From NCBI GenBank assembly GCA_026261815.1, contig JAMPIT010000583.1, positions 930,001 through 994,000 of the forward strand: a stretch of DNA of 64,000 nucleotides. The letters are read 5' to 3'. Within the stretch, counting starts at the first letter, position 1. The number at the start of each line of letters is the position of its first letter. A model generated the notes under the pieces. The model ran no database searches. It was given only the letters and a program-made list of their open reading frames with translations, and was not told the origin of the DNA. This document shows, in pieces, positions 22,534-33,907 of the stretch. Position numbers and translations under genes: made by a program. The stretch is from Monarcha castaneiventris obscurior. Its lineage: Eukaryota > Chordata > Aves > Passeriformes > Monarchidae.

Positions 22534-25500
22534 GGCACGTGGTGTACTTCAGTCACCACAAAAATTATGAATGAACTTTTCTACTGATTGACAACAAAAA
22601 TCCATAGTCTTTTAAAAGAGATTCACTTTACAAGGAAACGTGGTAACTGCCCGGAAGCAACAGAAAAATTTAAATTCAAAATTATGTACATAATTTTACT
22701 TTCTAATCAAATGCTTACTAGATTATGGATTTGATAAAGTGCACGCAGCCACAAATGACACTTACAATGAATGTTACTTGTCAGTAGCTGGTCATTTATT
22801 TCTCCAAAATCAAGTGTTTAAGTCGTTGAAAAGGTCGTGAAGGAAAACGAAAACAAGAATAGAAGCAACAATAACAGAAAACAATCCACAAGAACCTCCT
22901 TAATTCTCTTTTCTGTAACATTTGAAGTGAGAAAGTGAAGAATCGTTACATACATTCTGTGCTCGACTGCTATGCAAAACTTCCCGTGAACGGATGTAAA
23001 CTCCTACAAAGATCTGCAGTTTAGACAAGAGAGCTGCAGTGGGGACCAGAGAAAAGAGTTTTGCCTCAAGGATAGCATAGAAAAGAAAAGAAATGTCAGG
23101 TTCAGAACAGATAGAAAGCTTATCAGGAGATTAGGCCGGTGAAATGGCCTGAAACACAAAACATCCCCACACCTCCTAAGATGCTTAGCAAGGTGCATCA
23201 GCACCACCCAAGTACTGCAAAGGAGAAAGGGGAAGTTTTCTTTTGTTGTCTTCATTTCTGACGTATTCTTTAACCTATCCCGAATCTGTGCTGTCTCTGC
23301 TGCTTCCTGAAGCAGCCGCCTCTCTCTGCAAGGCTATCAGCCAGCTCTCTCTCTCCCTCCCCCGTGTAATTCTGTCATTAGCCCCAAATTTTCCTACTGT
23401 CGTCTTCAGAAGCCCTTGGCCTTCAGTTTACTCTTCCTCTTGTCCTCCCTTATCCACTTCCTTCTACTCCTATTTCTCACTAGTTATCCTTCACACAGCA
23501 AGTTTTATTCCTCTTCCCTGACAAAAAAAAAGCAATTCTAGAAAAAAAATACAGCATCCCACCGTTTCATTACTCACTCCTTGATACATTATTTCTTTTA
23601 CTGTGTTATCAGTTTCCATTACAAACTCTTTGATAAGAGGATTACCTGTTGATCTTTAGCACCTCTCTGCACTGGGTATGCACTAATAGCTGTTTCCTTG
23701 GCATTAATGTAATTTGTTTCTTGCAGGCTACGAGTTCCATGAGATTTCAGTCTGAGCCTCAAGTCCAGAATTACATCCCTACTTGTGATTCACTCTACAA
23801 GATGTAATTGTTTTCCCCATCTACCACCAATGTAGAGGTTAGTTTTAAAAGCTTGTCTGTAACAAACAACTGTGCTGTCTTCTCTACCTTATTTTAATGG
23901 GCGTTGTAAGAACACATCACACTCATGTACCTCACAAAAAAAGCAAAATTTAGACTTCGCTCACTCATGTAAAGGAGAAAATTTGTCTTAAAATGTTTCA
24001 CTGTGTTTAGGGAGCCTTGTGGCATTTTTATTCTGAAATAAAACATTTCCTACATAAGCCAGAAGGGCACTCCACATTCTAAGATTTGAGCTCTGCTTAA
24101 TAATGGACTTTTTTATTCAATTGTTCATTGAAAATTCAAGTTTTTGATACTAAAGAACGCAGTTTAAATGAAAACAGGATCCCTGGAGAATTTAATAGCA
24201 TACTTCCCATAGTTTAGACTTTCTGAACAAATCAGCTTTTATCAGCAATAATTGAAGTTGCCAAATTCAAGAACAGAACTGATGTGGCTACACACTGTGA
24301 AACCATTTAGTGACAGCACAAATACAGAACACTGTAATTAGTTGCCTAACTGTTGGTACAAAAAAATTGTGCAGTGTGCTGCCACCTTCCCATAAATTTC
24401 CAAGAAGTGCTTATGTTGTGCATTATTTCTAGAGTCATCAACATTAAGTGGTTTGGTTTGCCCATCTGTACTTGCAATTAATTGATTCATAACTTTATGT
24501 AACGGAACAAAGATTTGAAATATATTGAAGTAAAACACTGTTATTGAAAGGTCATTATTCCAAATGTACAACAGCACCTGCATTTGAAATTTCAGATTTT
24601 CAGTTTGTATAAAAACATTCTGAAGGACTACCCAAAGATTGCTTTAAAAGTGATTTTTGTTCCCATCAAGTACATGATGTTGCTTGCCTTTCAGTTGTTT
24701 TAGAGCCATTCTTATTCAGTGAAGATTTTTTACTTCAAAGAACAGAGGTTTGCATGAGGTCTCCCCCTCGGTGCACCTTCACAGCTGCAAAGGTGGAGAA
24801 ACATGAGTGAGCACCACAGAGAAGATAAACAGAACATGTTTTTATACAAAACTCCCAGGAAAGAAGGGTATGAATGTGATTTTTGACTTTTGACTTACAT
24901 TTTTATTATACTGCTTGATTTGAACTCCAGTCTAGCCTTTCTGCTGCCCATGAAACTCAAAACATGCACAGAGGGTATGTTACACTCACAAAAAGCAAGA
25001 AGTATGCCCCATTTTTCTCCTTCAGAAATTTACCTACCACCACCAAGCAGTTTACTGAATTCCATGTAGCAGAACTGCCCAAAACTTTAACCTTTACCAG
25101 ACAAAAGTAGAAGACATAAAGGGCATTATATTATCCTACCAATTTTCCTCAGTCTGAATCCTTTCAACGCAGCCAAAGCTGTGTGTACCAAGGAAAATTA
25201 AGAGGAAGAAAAAAGAAGTGAGAGGGAATTTCTTCTCATGATTTTAATGTATAAAGATGGAGCTCCATATTTATGCAAATTTCTTAATAATGTCCTATGT
25301 TTATTTTACAAAGATAGATGTCCTAGTTTTCAAAGGTAAGTAGTTTATAGTTCTGAACATATGTTCAGAATATCTTTAGTGTCTTCTTTGCCTATTTCCA
25401 TTCATCTCTCACTTGCACAGGTATCAAACTGTGATTCAGTCATGCAGCTGGTTTGAAGACTTCCAGCTTCCTGTAACAAGGACAAATTGAAGGAGTTTGT

Positions 25501-25867
25501 GACTTCTTGGACACACCCACTGTAACTTTTGAACTAGATTCCCCTCTCAGAGCAGGACACAAGTTATGAGACACGACATCTCCATTAAACTCTCCAACCC
25601 TCTCCTCCATCAGCTCCTGATGCTAAAATTGTCCTCCTAAGCTTTACTTTAGACATCACATCATGAGGTTGTTTAGCTGGGGCTTGAGGTTTCATACCAG
25701 CCCCCTTCACTGAGGATTCTGCATCTCTTCTACTTTGCTTTCAAAGGAACAAAAATCTTCAAAAAAACAGACCATTTAGAAAGGTGCTGACATTCTTGCG
25801 CCTTTTCTTGACCTAAGACTTCCTGCCATTTCAATTCTCTGCTTCTGCGGAGTATCGAAAATATTAT
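22534..25867. other. Non-coding stretch, no feature recognised
   Basis: AT-rich with a pyrimidine-rich segment at about 23270-23520. No gene or repeat family recognised. Confidence 0.5.
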
Positions 25868-26115
25868 TCAGGTTCTGAAGTCACTGGCAGCAATTAAACT
25901 CCATCCACAGTTAATTAATATCCAACTACTGGATATTAATTTAGGCACAGGCACTGGGCAGCACAGAGCTATCAGAACTGACTTCAGGGATGTCTCAAGA
26001 ATTATTGCACTTGCTATGTATGCAACAGCTATTTCTGCCAGGTTCCTGGGCATCAGGAAGCTGAGCAGAGCTCCAAAACCCCTGCCCAGCACGTAGAAAA
26101 CCAAAAGACCAGATC
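25868..26115 (-). other. Weak candidate exon (hydrophobic reading frame, acceptor-like flank)
   Basis: On the minus strand a pyrimidine-rich run (CTTCTTCCTTTCCTTCC) leads to ACATTCAG/G, a good splice-acceptor match. It is followed by an open frame that reads GLLVFYVLGRGFGALLSF and then LAEIAVAYIASAIILETS, two hydrophobic stretches with a GRGFG loop. The frame closes with TGA at 25868-25870. I do not recognise the protein, see no clear GT donor, and see no AATAAA close downstream. A chance frame of this size is common, so this is a lead only. Confidence 0.2.
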
Positions 26116-26333
26116 CTGAATGTAAGGAAGGAAAGGAAGAAGTGAACAAGTAAATTCATGCTTGAAATGGATTAAGAGGTGGTGATCTCTTGTACCCCTA
26201 TGACAATCAAGCCTGGATATTCATAGAGCTCCCACCAACACCTTCTGTCTGTGCAAATTAACATTTTTAAAGTCATTGGGCAGACAGAAGAATTTTGGAG
26301 GTAAGGAACCGATTCCTTTATTTTGTACAGTAC

Positions 26334-26455
26334 TAGAGCACAGTGCCAATAGCACCAAGGTCGTGGGTTTGATCCCCATGAGGGCCATTCACTTAAGACT
26401 CAAACTCAGTGATTCTTCTGGGTCCCTTCCAACTCAGAATATCCTGTGATTCTAA
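26334..26455 (+). mobile_element. 5'-truncated SINE: tRNA-Ile-like head with CR1 tail (TguSINE1-type)
   Basis: Positions 26334-26386 resemble the anticodon-to-acceptor part of tRNA-Ile: AGAGCACAGTGCCAATAGC, CCAAGGTCGTGGG, then B box GGTTTGATCC at 26366-26375 and GGGCCA. The D-arm and A box are missing. The remainder (26387-26455) is a CR1 3' end with GGGTCCCTTCCAACTCAGAA and a terminal TGTGATTCTA. A tRNA-derived head fused to a CR1 tail is the design of TguSINE1, known from passerine birds and mobilised by the CR1 machinery. The copy lacks an intact polymerase III promoter and is not a functional tRNA. Confidence 0.82.
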
Positions 26456-29400
26456 TACCAACAAGATTTGATATTTAGGTAATGCTAGAGATGTACACTC
26501 AGGAAAATCCCACCCCTACTACACTTGTGTGCAGTTCCATGTGCCCCATCGCTGCATTTGCTCACTGCACTCATTCCACAAAGAGAAGACAAGTCCCATC
26601 TATTTGGAAGAAACTTTCCATAAAATTTCAGAATGGTGCTGCATATAAGCAGCCAATAAACTCCTGTTTCTGAGAGAGGTTGCCATGGGTCTGAAATGCA
26701 GGAAATATGCACTACAGCTTAGAAAAATGACTGCAGGACAAGCCCCCTGTGCACCTGCTTTTATTTAATTATCCCAGTTAGTGGTAATTAATTCAACTAT
26801 TATAAACCTCTCCTATAACAAGCAATAATGGATTAATTATCACAACAGTTAAAATATTTTGCTATCAAACCAGAGAGAAATTTCTGCTTCACTTTCAATC
26901 ATTTCTAGCACCAAAGACCAAACACTCTTTTATAAAAAGATAAAATAAGTGTAAGACATTTTTTGACCATTCAACAACAATACATGTGAAATAACATTGT
27001 TCAGAACTCTCCATTGGAAATCTATCTGGAATGGACAGATCATCAAGAAAAATAAATTAAAAAAAAAAAAAAAAAGGCAGAAATAATCTATACTTACACA
27101 ACATTAATTTGTAGTGAAGAATAACCAGGTGAAACTCTTCACACTTTTGTGGGGCATTTCTCATGTGCATATACACACTTTTCCCCACAAATAATCGGAA
27201 ATGTTTTTTAAAAATTGTCAGAGAATGGCATTCTAGTGTCATAAGTAAGTGTAGCCAGCTAACAACACTGATTGCCTGTATTTATTACTGGGGGTTTGCT
27301 TTAAGAGGAACAGATGGTTTCCATGTGCTCCCAATCAAATGCTCTCAACTGCTTATTTGATCATCTACACTAGGTTTTTTGATTTAAATAATTGAGCTTT
27401 AGCATTCTGTACTTTTTAAATTTGACCTGCTGCCTGCAGCTCTTTTGACTTGTGGCAATTGCTGTTGGCTGGTGGCCAGCAGCCTTTTCCTCAGACCCCA
27501 GTACAGTTAATTCAGCAGTGAATTAAAAACAGACACTCTGTATTCCTTAGGATAACACAGTCTAAATTCTGTTCTCCAAATAATCCCTATAGAGGCGTAC
27601 AAGCACAATTAATAATTCAACTATTAGCCAAAAATGAAAGACTCGTTTAATCTCATTTAACACTGAGCAGTCTTATGACACATAAACGAGTGGCTTTAAC
27701 CTACTGTTTATTTAATTATTTAAAGAGTAAAGTCATTTAAAATACAAATGCATAATTTACAGGGAGACAAATAACATTTAAAATCTACCTTCTATTTCTC
27801 TTGTCCATTTGTTTCAGAGCCAAGGCTTGTTGTAAAATTGTTCTATTACACTCTGCAGCTTGGGTTATTCACTCGAAAACACAAATATATGTATTACTGA
27901 GTTCTTTAGCTGCTGTTCATTGCAAAGAAGCAGCACTTGGTGTTCTTTTGAGTTACTTGGTGTTACTGCCACTGAAGTTGGATGTTTTAATGAGGTAATA
28001 TAAGCTCTCTTGCCTGGCAAGTGCAAGGAAATAAGCACACTAGGCTTGTCTGGTTACTGAATTATGGAAATGTATGTTTTTAATTACCAGCACACAATTT
28101 GGCATATGCTCCCTTTTGGGAGAGTTCTTCAAATAAAACTTTTAAACATCAGGGTAACTGTTAGCCAAGTGCAGGGTTAATTTAAACATTAGAGTTAATC
28201 TGAAAAAAAAAAAAAAGAAAAAGAAAAAGTGAGAGGGTGACAAAGTGCCCAGAAAGAGCACAAGCACAAAAATGCATTCACAGAAATCTTAGTTCTTTAT
28301 AAATATGTATTGAGGGGGTCTTCTGAAAATGAAAACACATCTAACTACACTAATGGTGGAATTGCCTACATAATTTGGAATATTAAATTTATAAATTGAG
28401 TTCTTTTTTAGTTTTCTGATTTGATCTGTAAAGGTGAGGCCTAAGGAAATTTTATGTTAGATTGCTGACTGGCTATATAAAATTCCAACACCCAAAACCT
28501 CTGATGGCTAAGTCAGATCAATGAATTTCTGAGAACAAAATGAGGACTAGTAGGTTTGTTTTCTTCTGTGTTTATGTATGTGCAGTGAACCAAACAAAAA
28601 AGTTTAGGTAAGGATAATAAGGGTAATTAAGGTAAGGATAATTGATTTAGTTTTTTGCTTCCATCTTCCCAGAGTTACAATAGTGTACCAGCAAAATATC
28701 TTCAGAGCCAAGTAAGGAAAGTAAAACAAAAAAAAAAAAAACAAACAAAAAAAAGAGTAGTTAAGTGCTTCCAAAGATAGAAATGGTGCCCGATGGGCAC
28801 CCTGGAAAATGGAAATGTGCAGAGGAGGAGACAGAACAGCGAGTGAGAAGCAATGGGTCCAGACAAGAGAGGGATGCGCTCTAACCTGCTGTGTTCTGGG
28901 TTCTGACTGTCAGGGAGCAGAAGGTTACAGCACATTAAACAGGAGTTTCTGGACGGGGAGGAGGAATAATAGTAAAAAGGGCAGTACTACCAGTGCTGCC
29001 AAAAGCAACAGCACCATCGAGGAGAGGAGGAGGATTCCATATGCCAGAAGGATGGAGAGCCAGATTTGCAAAGATACTTCAGTACCTAACAAATGTTACC
29101 GAGCACTTAGCTGCAAGACATGTTAACAGTTGATTACTCTCATTGATTACAAAGCTGCACCGTAGTTAAGTCTCTAAATTCCACAGGGACCTAACAGGGT
29201 ATTATCAGTTACACAGGTTTTTCAGCTATTTTCCACCTACATTCATCTAGTACCTACAGGTTTGGGCAATATTCATCCAGTCCTGACCAGACCCTCAAAT
29301 TTCCCAAAATGCTACAATATTTAGATTTAGGAATGTCTGCTCAGAAAGTATCCTAACAGTTCGTAAATGAATAAAAAAACTTCAGCCGGCACCGACTGAA

Positions 29401-29734
29401 AAATTCTTGCAGACTTCCCAGGTTCATCTGCCCAAACTGTCTTCATTTCAGTTTATTATTTGTTTTATTTTCTGTTAATAAAAGCATAAAATGAGAGGAA
29501 TATTTACTTAATACTATTGGGGTAAAGCTCTTAGATGAGTTGAAATAGAATGGGAAAGCAAGTCCCTCCTCTAAACTTACTTAGAGCAGGATGTTGGATG
29601 TGTTATCCCAAACCCTACTTCCCAGGCTATGGGACATTGTAGGGATCCTTTCACTCAGTTTTACTATTTCAATTATTTCAGACTGTAAAATAATAAACCA
29701 GCTGTTAATCAAAAAAACCCCAAAAAACCCACAA
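26456..29734. other. Non-coding stretch, no feature recognised
   Basis: AT-rich. Simple A-rich tracts occur at about 27058-27076, 28202-28227 and 28725-28755. A plus-strand frame of 105 codons (28809-29126) has no recognisable similarity and is not called. Confidence 0.5.
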
Positions 29735-29908
29735 AATGGGCTGGGTTGGAAGGGACCTTAAAGCCCATCCCATTCCACCCCTGCCATGCCAGGGACACCT
29801 GCCACTGTCCCAGGCTGCTCCAAGCCCCAGTGTCCAACCTGGCCTTGGGCACTGCCAGGGATCCAGGGGCAGCCACAGCTTCTCTGGGCACCCTCCCAGG
29901 GAACAATT
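29735..29908 (-). mobile_element. CR1 3'-end fragment with internal deletion, minus strand
   Basis: Same GC-rich CR1 subfamily as at 18326. Relative to that copy about 21 bp are missing after CTCTGGGCACCC, where the sequence jumps to TCCCAGGGAACAATT. The deletion endpoints lie in two CACCC repeats, which fits microhomology-mediated loss. The 3' end lies in an A/C-rich run and is slightly eroded. Confidence 0.92.
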
Positions 29909-31629
29909 TTGAGGGAAGGTAAATCACAGAAAGAACACTGAATAAAACTGGGAGGTAAAGACTATGGCTGCTTCCTGGAGAAACCAAGGCGGCTTGGAGG
30001 TCTTTGGGGGTTTATCTTTCAAAGTAATTAAAATATGTTGATTATGTAAGAGGCTTCTCCTAACTTCAGAAGTGTGCATATGCTCAGAGTGCTCTGCAAA
30101 AGCAAAGCCGAACAATATGGAGAAAATAAACACCTTGATCATTACCAGATGGAATTTGTGTGTTCGGCATTACTTAATTTCATAAATACTTAATCATAAT
30201 TAAAGTCACTAGATGGCTTTTTAAAAGCAGTTAGTTGTTAAGATGATTGGCAGTTTTCCTTGCTGTTGATAACACCTAATGATGCACTGCAGAATGGAAA
30301 GATACATTAAGAAATCCAAAAATACCTTCCCTGTACTCACCACATTAGATAATTCTGAGTTTTTCTTTCCACAGACGTTTATTGGTACTTACCAAGTAAA
30401 GAAGGCTGATGGATGTCAAAGGCTCTCTAAGGATACTGTTCAGTTTATTTATTCAAAAGTTTCTGCAACCGATTTTTATGTGTTAGTTGTTATTTCCCCC
30501 TACTCTATGGCCCCAACAAACACAATTAGTTTCATGGTACTAGCTGAATCACTTCACAATTTCATCAATTTTTATCTGTTGTTAGATAAGAAACACAATT
30601 ATTATGTCCAGCATTTAAACTAAAGCCTTGGGTTCCAATAACGTATTAGGACATGAAAAAGTATCTTCCCTTGTTTGTGTAATAGAAAAAATCTATGGAG
30701 GTACTGAAGAGGCCAAAACCAGAAGATAAAAATGGGATCAGCCTCATGTAAGAGAGTTTAGTAAACATAAATTAGCTTCAAAATCAGATTTACAGTGGTC
30801 ACCACCACTCACACCTCTAATAGCCACCCTGACTTGCAGCCAGTCCAGAGTACAGACACAGACTCCACCTTCCAAACCTCCCTTTTTGATTCTCTTCCCA
30901 GTGTTTCTATACCTGGATCCTACAACACCGAGCATATTTACTTAACTTTAGGCAAACAAGAAAAGCTCCTTAGTGATGTGCTCTATTTAACTATTTTTAA
31001 ATTAATTCTAAATACAGAGGCCTTTGTTGTATTTAATTATTCGTATTTTGTGTGACAGACTAATCACAAACATTATCATTATTTCTGCAGAGAAGAGAAG
31101 GAGAAAATAATATTTTGCTTAAATTTCTACTTCATTTTTACCTTCTGGTTGACTGCATCAGTGGTAAGTTTTCCCTCATTATGAAGGAAAGGAAAAACTA
31201 GAGATTTTGCAAAGTTGACTACCAACTTTGATATTTCTCTGGGAATCTAATCATTAATTCCAATGAGAAATTTAAGTTATGCATAATTTAAGGCTTTTAG
31301 TCTGTACAAATACAGCATAACAATAGAACAAAACAGTTCCTACCCAAAAGTTTTAAGCCCAAATTTGTCCTGGATTTGTAAAGGAATGCTTGATTTCTCT
31401 GAAAATTGAGTTTCCGGTTGTTTACAGTACCTTCATATAACCACCACCAAGGCCAAGGGCTTAAAAATCAGGCTACTTTTAGTTCTCAAAGTCTGTATGT
31501 AGAAGCCAAACTTCGAACACTCCTTCCTATAGAATAAATTCCTCCAGAAGTGCATATTTTTACCCATTAAAAATACAGTAACAAGAATAAACAGGAAAGT
31601 TCTTCCTGAAAGGCACTTCAGGTGCTCCC
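29909..31629. other. Non-coding stretch, no feature recognised
   Basis: AT-rich. The longest open frame is 114 codons (30279-30623, plus) and shows no protein similarity I recognise. Confidence 0.5.
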
Positions 31630-32470
31630 CCCTGGATGATGACAATGGACAGGACAACTGGCTGTGGCTCCCTGGGTCCTCCTTCCTGCCCTTGTGGAAC
31701 AGAGAAAGGACATTTGCTTTCCTCAGTCCTCAGGCACCTCTCCCAAGCTCCGTGGCCATTTCAAGGTTATGGAGAGTGGCCTCACAGAGAAATCAGGCAG
31801 CAGCCTCATGCATGAACCCATCAGGGCTCAACGACTTTTGTATGTCAAGTTTAAATGTTCCCTAACTTGGTCCCATTCCACCACAAGAAAGGCTCCTTGG
31901 GTTTCTGAAGCCAGCCTTGCTATAAAGCCTGAGCTGAAACAGAGGTTTTGTACCTCAGCCTTCTCCACACCCTGTGCCCCCAGGCCCCTGCCCCAGCTCA
32001 GCAGCAGGCTCATGCTTTCCCTCCTATTCCTTTGGCTCCTGATGTATTTATGAAAGCTCTTCTCGTAGCCTTTGACAACTCTCACCAGATTTGACTCCAA
32101 GTGGGCTCTGGCTTTCCTAAACCCAACCCTTCATGCTCAGCCTCTCTATATTCCTCCCAGGAATACCTGTCTTTGCTTCTATCTTCCCTTTTCATGTTTG
32201 AATTTTGCCAGCAGCAGCGTGTTCATCCCTGCAGGCCTCCTGGCTGGGTGTCCTGTTCTTTGGCTAGACTGTTTCTAGCTTGGAGGATGTTATCTTGAAT
32301 ATTGACCAGCTTTCCAGCAGCCCTCCTGCCACTAAGGCCCTACCCCTTTCTGCTGAGGGAATCCACTCTCCCTGAGAGCAGAATCCTGAAAAGATCCAAT
32401 TCTGGCTTTCCCAACAGAGCTTTGGGGTTTCTTATCTTAAGGAAGAAGGTGATTCTTTAAGTGTGGGGTT
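31630..32470 (-). pseudogene. CR1 ORF2 internal fragment (endonuclease-RT linker and start of RT), minus strand
   Basis: Minus-strand translation gives a 90-codon piece with FHKYIRSQRNRRES, VEKAEVQNLCFSSGF and VEWDQVREHL. These are recognisable equivalents of the KYIRSKRK, EKAE-LNAFFASVF and V-EDQVREHL blocks between the endonuclease and reverse-transcriptase domains of CR1 ORF2. Downstream, in shifted frames, are degraded versions of the PDG-HPRVL and VPEDW-KANV-PVFKKG blocks at the start of the RT domain. Frameshifts and stops make it non-functional. Unusually for CR1, which normally keeps its 3' end, the fragment stops inside ORF2 with no tail. The boundaries are good to about 30 bp. Confidence 0.85.
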
Positions 32471-33310
32471 CCCCCTCACCCCCTGGCATGGCACACCCTT
32501 GGGAAAGCAGCAGCAGTGCCCTGATGGCCCTGAAGGCACATAACTCATGTTCTGTAGCTTAAAAACACCCCAGCTGCTCTATAAGGTGACACCACTTTTC
32601 CTACTACAGTTTTTTAAATCATGCTGAAAGAAGTCACACCTTGTTCTTAAAATAAACAAAGTATTTTGCTTTTTTTGTAACCTCTGACAGCACAAAGTAA
32701 AGTGATTCATTAAATGACTACTTTATGGTTATTTATGAGATGCTAACTAGGTGTATGATGTGCTAATTATTAGGAAAGCACACGTTTGGAACATATCCAG
32801 GTGTCTTTCCAAATCTTTTTCCCCAGGTGCAGCTGTTTTTCAATTTCTTTCTGTTTGAATGAACATTACAGCATATACAATTTCTTCACTTAGTTTCTTT
32901 GTTTCATCAGAGCAAATTCAGGGCACCTGATCACCAGCCATTCTCCCTCACATGGACACAGCTTTTACCGAATCCACGAAACTATCTAGGCAAGAAAAAG
33001 AATCCCCCACCATATTTTTTAAATTAAAACAGACTAGACACAAGACTAAGAGGCTGCTAATATTCAAAGCCTCTGCAAGGGCAGTGAAGCAGATCCTTTA
33101 AAAGCTTCCAGGAGAAAAAGGTTGAAGAGCTCCACAGATTCATCCTGGTCTAACTTAGGAAAACACTCCTTTCCTAATCCTGATCATACAAGTCTGGATA
33201 ATCAATGCAAGCACCTAAAATGAAAACTGATCCCCTCCACACTCTGTGCTGTCTCCAGGGCTGATGGAATTGTCCCGCTCTTAAGGAATCTAAACAGAAC
33301 AAGGTGTGTG
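32471..33310. other. Non-coding stretch, no feature recognised
   Basis: No open frame or repeat recognised. Confidence 0.5.
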
Positions 33311-33907
33311 GATTCTTGGAGCAGGAAGAGCCTGAGCTGTGCCGAGCTCCAGAGGCAGAGCAGGAACCATCACTGCCCCCTCAGCTGAGACCCTGCAGAG
33401 CTGCCCCAGCCCTGGGGCCAGCACAGGGAGGAGCTGGAGCTGCTGCACAGAGCCCAGAGGAGGCACCAGCATGAGCAGAGGGATGGAGCAGCTCTGCTGG
33501 CAGGAAAGGCTGCGAGAGCTGGCATTGTTCAGCCTGGGCAGGAGAAGCTTTGGGGTGACCTCAGTGTGGCCTTGCAGGGCCTGAAGGAGCTGCAGGAAAG
33601 ATGGAGAGAGACAATTGCCAAGGGCTGGAGGGCCAGGAGCCAGGGAATGGCTCCCAGTGCCAGAGGGCAGGGCTGGATGGGATATTGGGCAGGAATTGTT
33701 CCCTGGCAGGGTGGGCAGGCCCTGGCACAGGGTGCCCAGAGAAGCTGTGGCTGCCCCTGGATCCCTGGCAGTGCCCAAGGCCAGGTTGGACATTGGGGCT
33801 TGGAGCAGCCTGGGACAGTGGGAGGTGTCCCTGGCATGGCAGGGGTGGAATGGGATGGGCTTTAAGGTCCCTTCCAACCCAGACCATCCTGGGATTCTGT
33901 GATTGTG
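33311..33907 (+). mobile_element. CR1 LINE 3' fragment (GC-rich subfamily), plus strand
   Basis: The longest copy of the GC-rich CR1 subfamily in the window and the only plus-strand one. It runs from about GCAGGAAGAGCCTGAGCTG through TGGCCTTGCAGGGCCTGAAG to CCCTTCCAACCCAGACCATC and a short ATTCTGTGATT 3' end. It extends about 150 bp further 5' than the copies at 18326 and 58091. Open frames on both strands here recur in the sister copies and are not genes. The 5' boundary is uncertain by about 20 bp. Confidence 0.93.

Noticed and set aside
26334..26386. A tRNA-Ile gene
   Set aside because: The A box and D-arm are missing and the sequence runs straight into a CR1 tail, so it is a truncated SINE.
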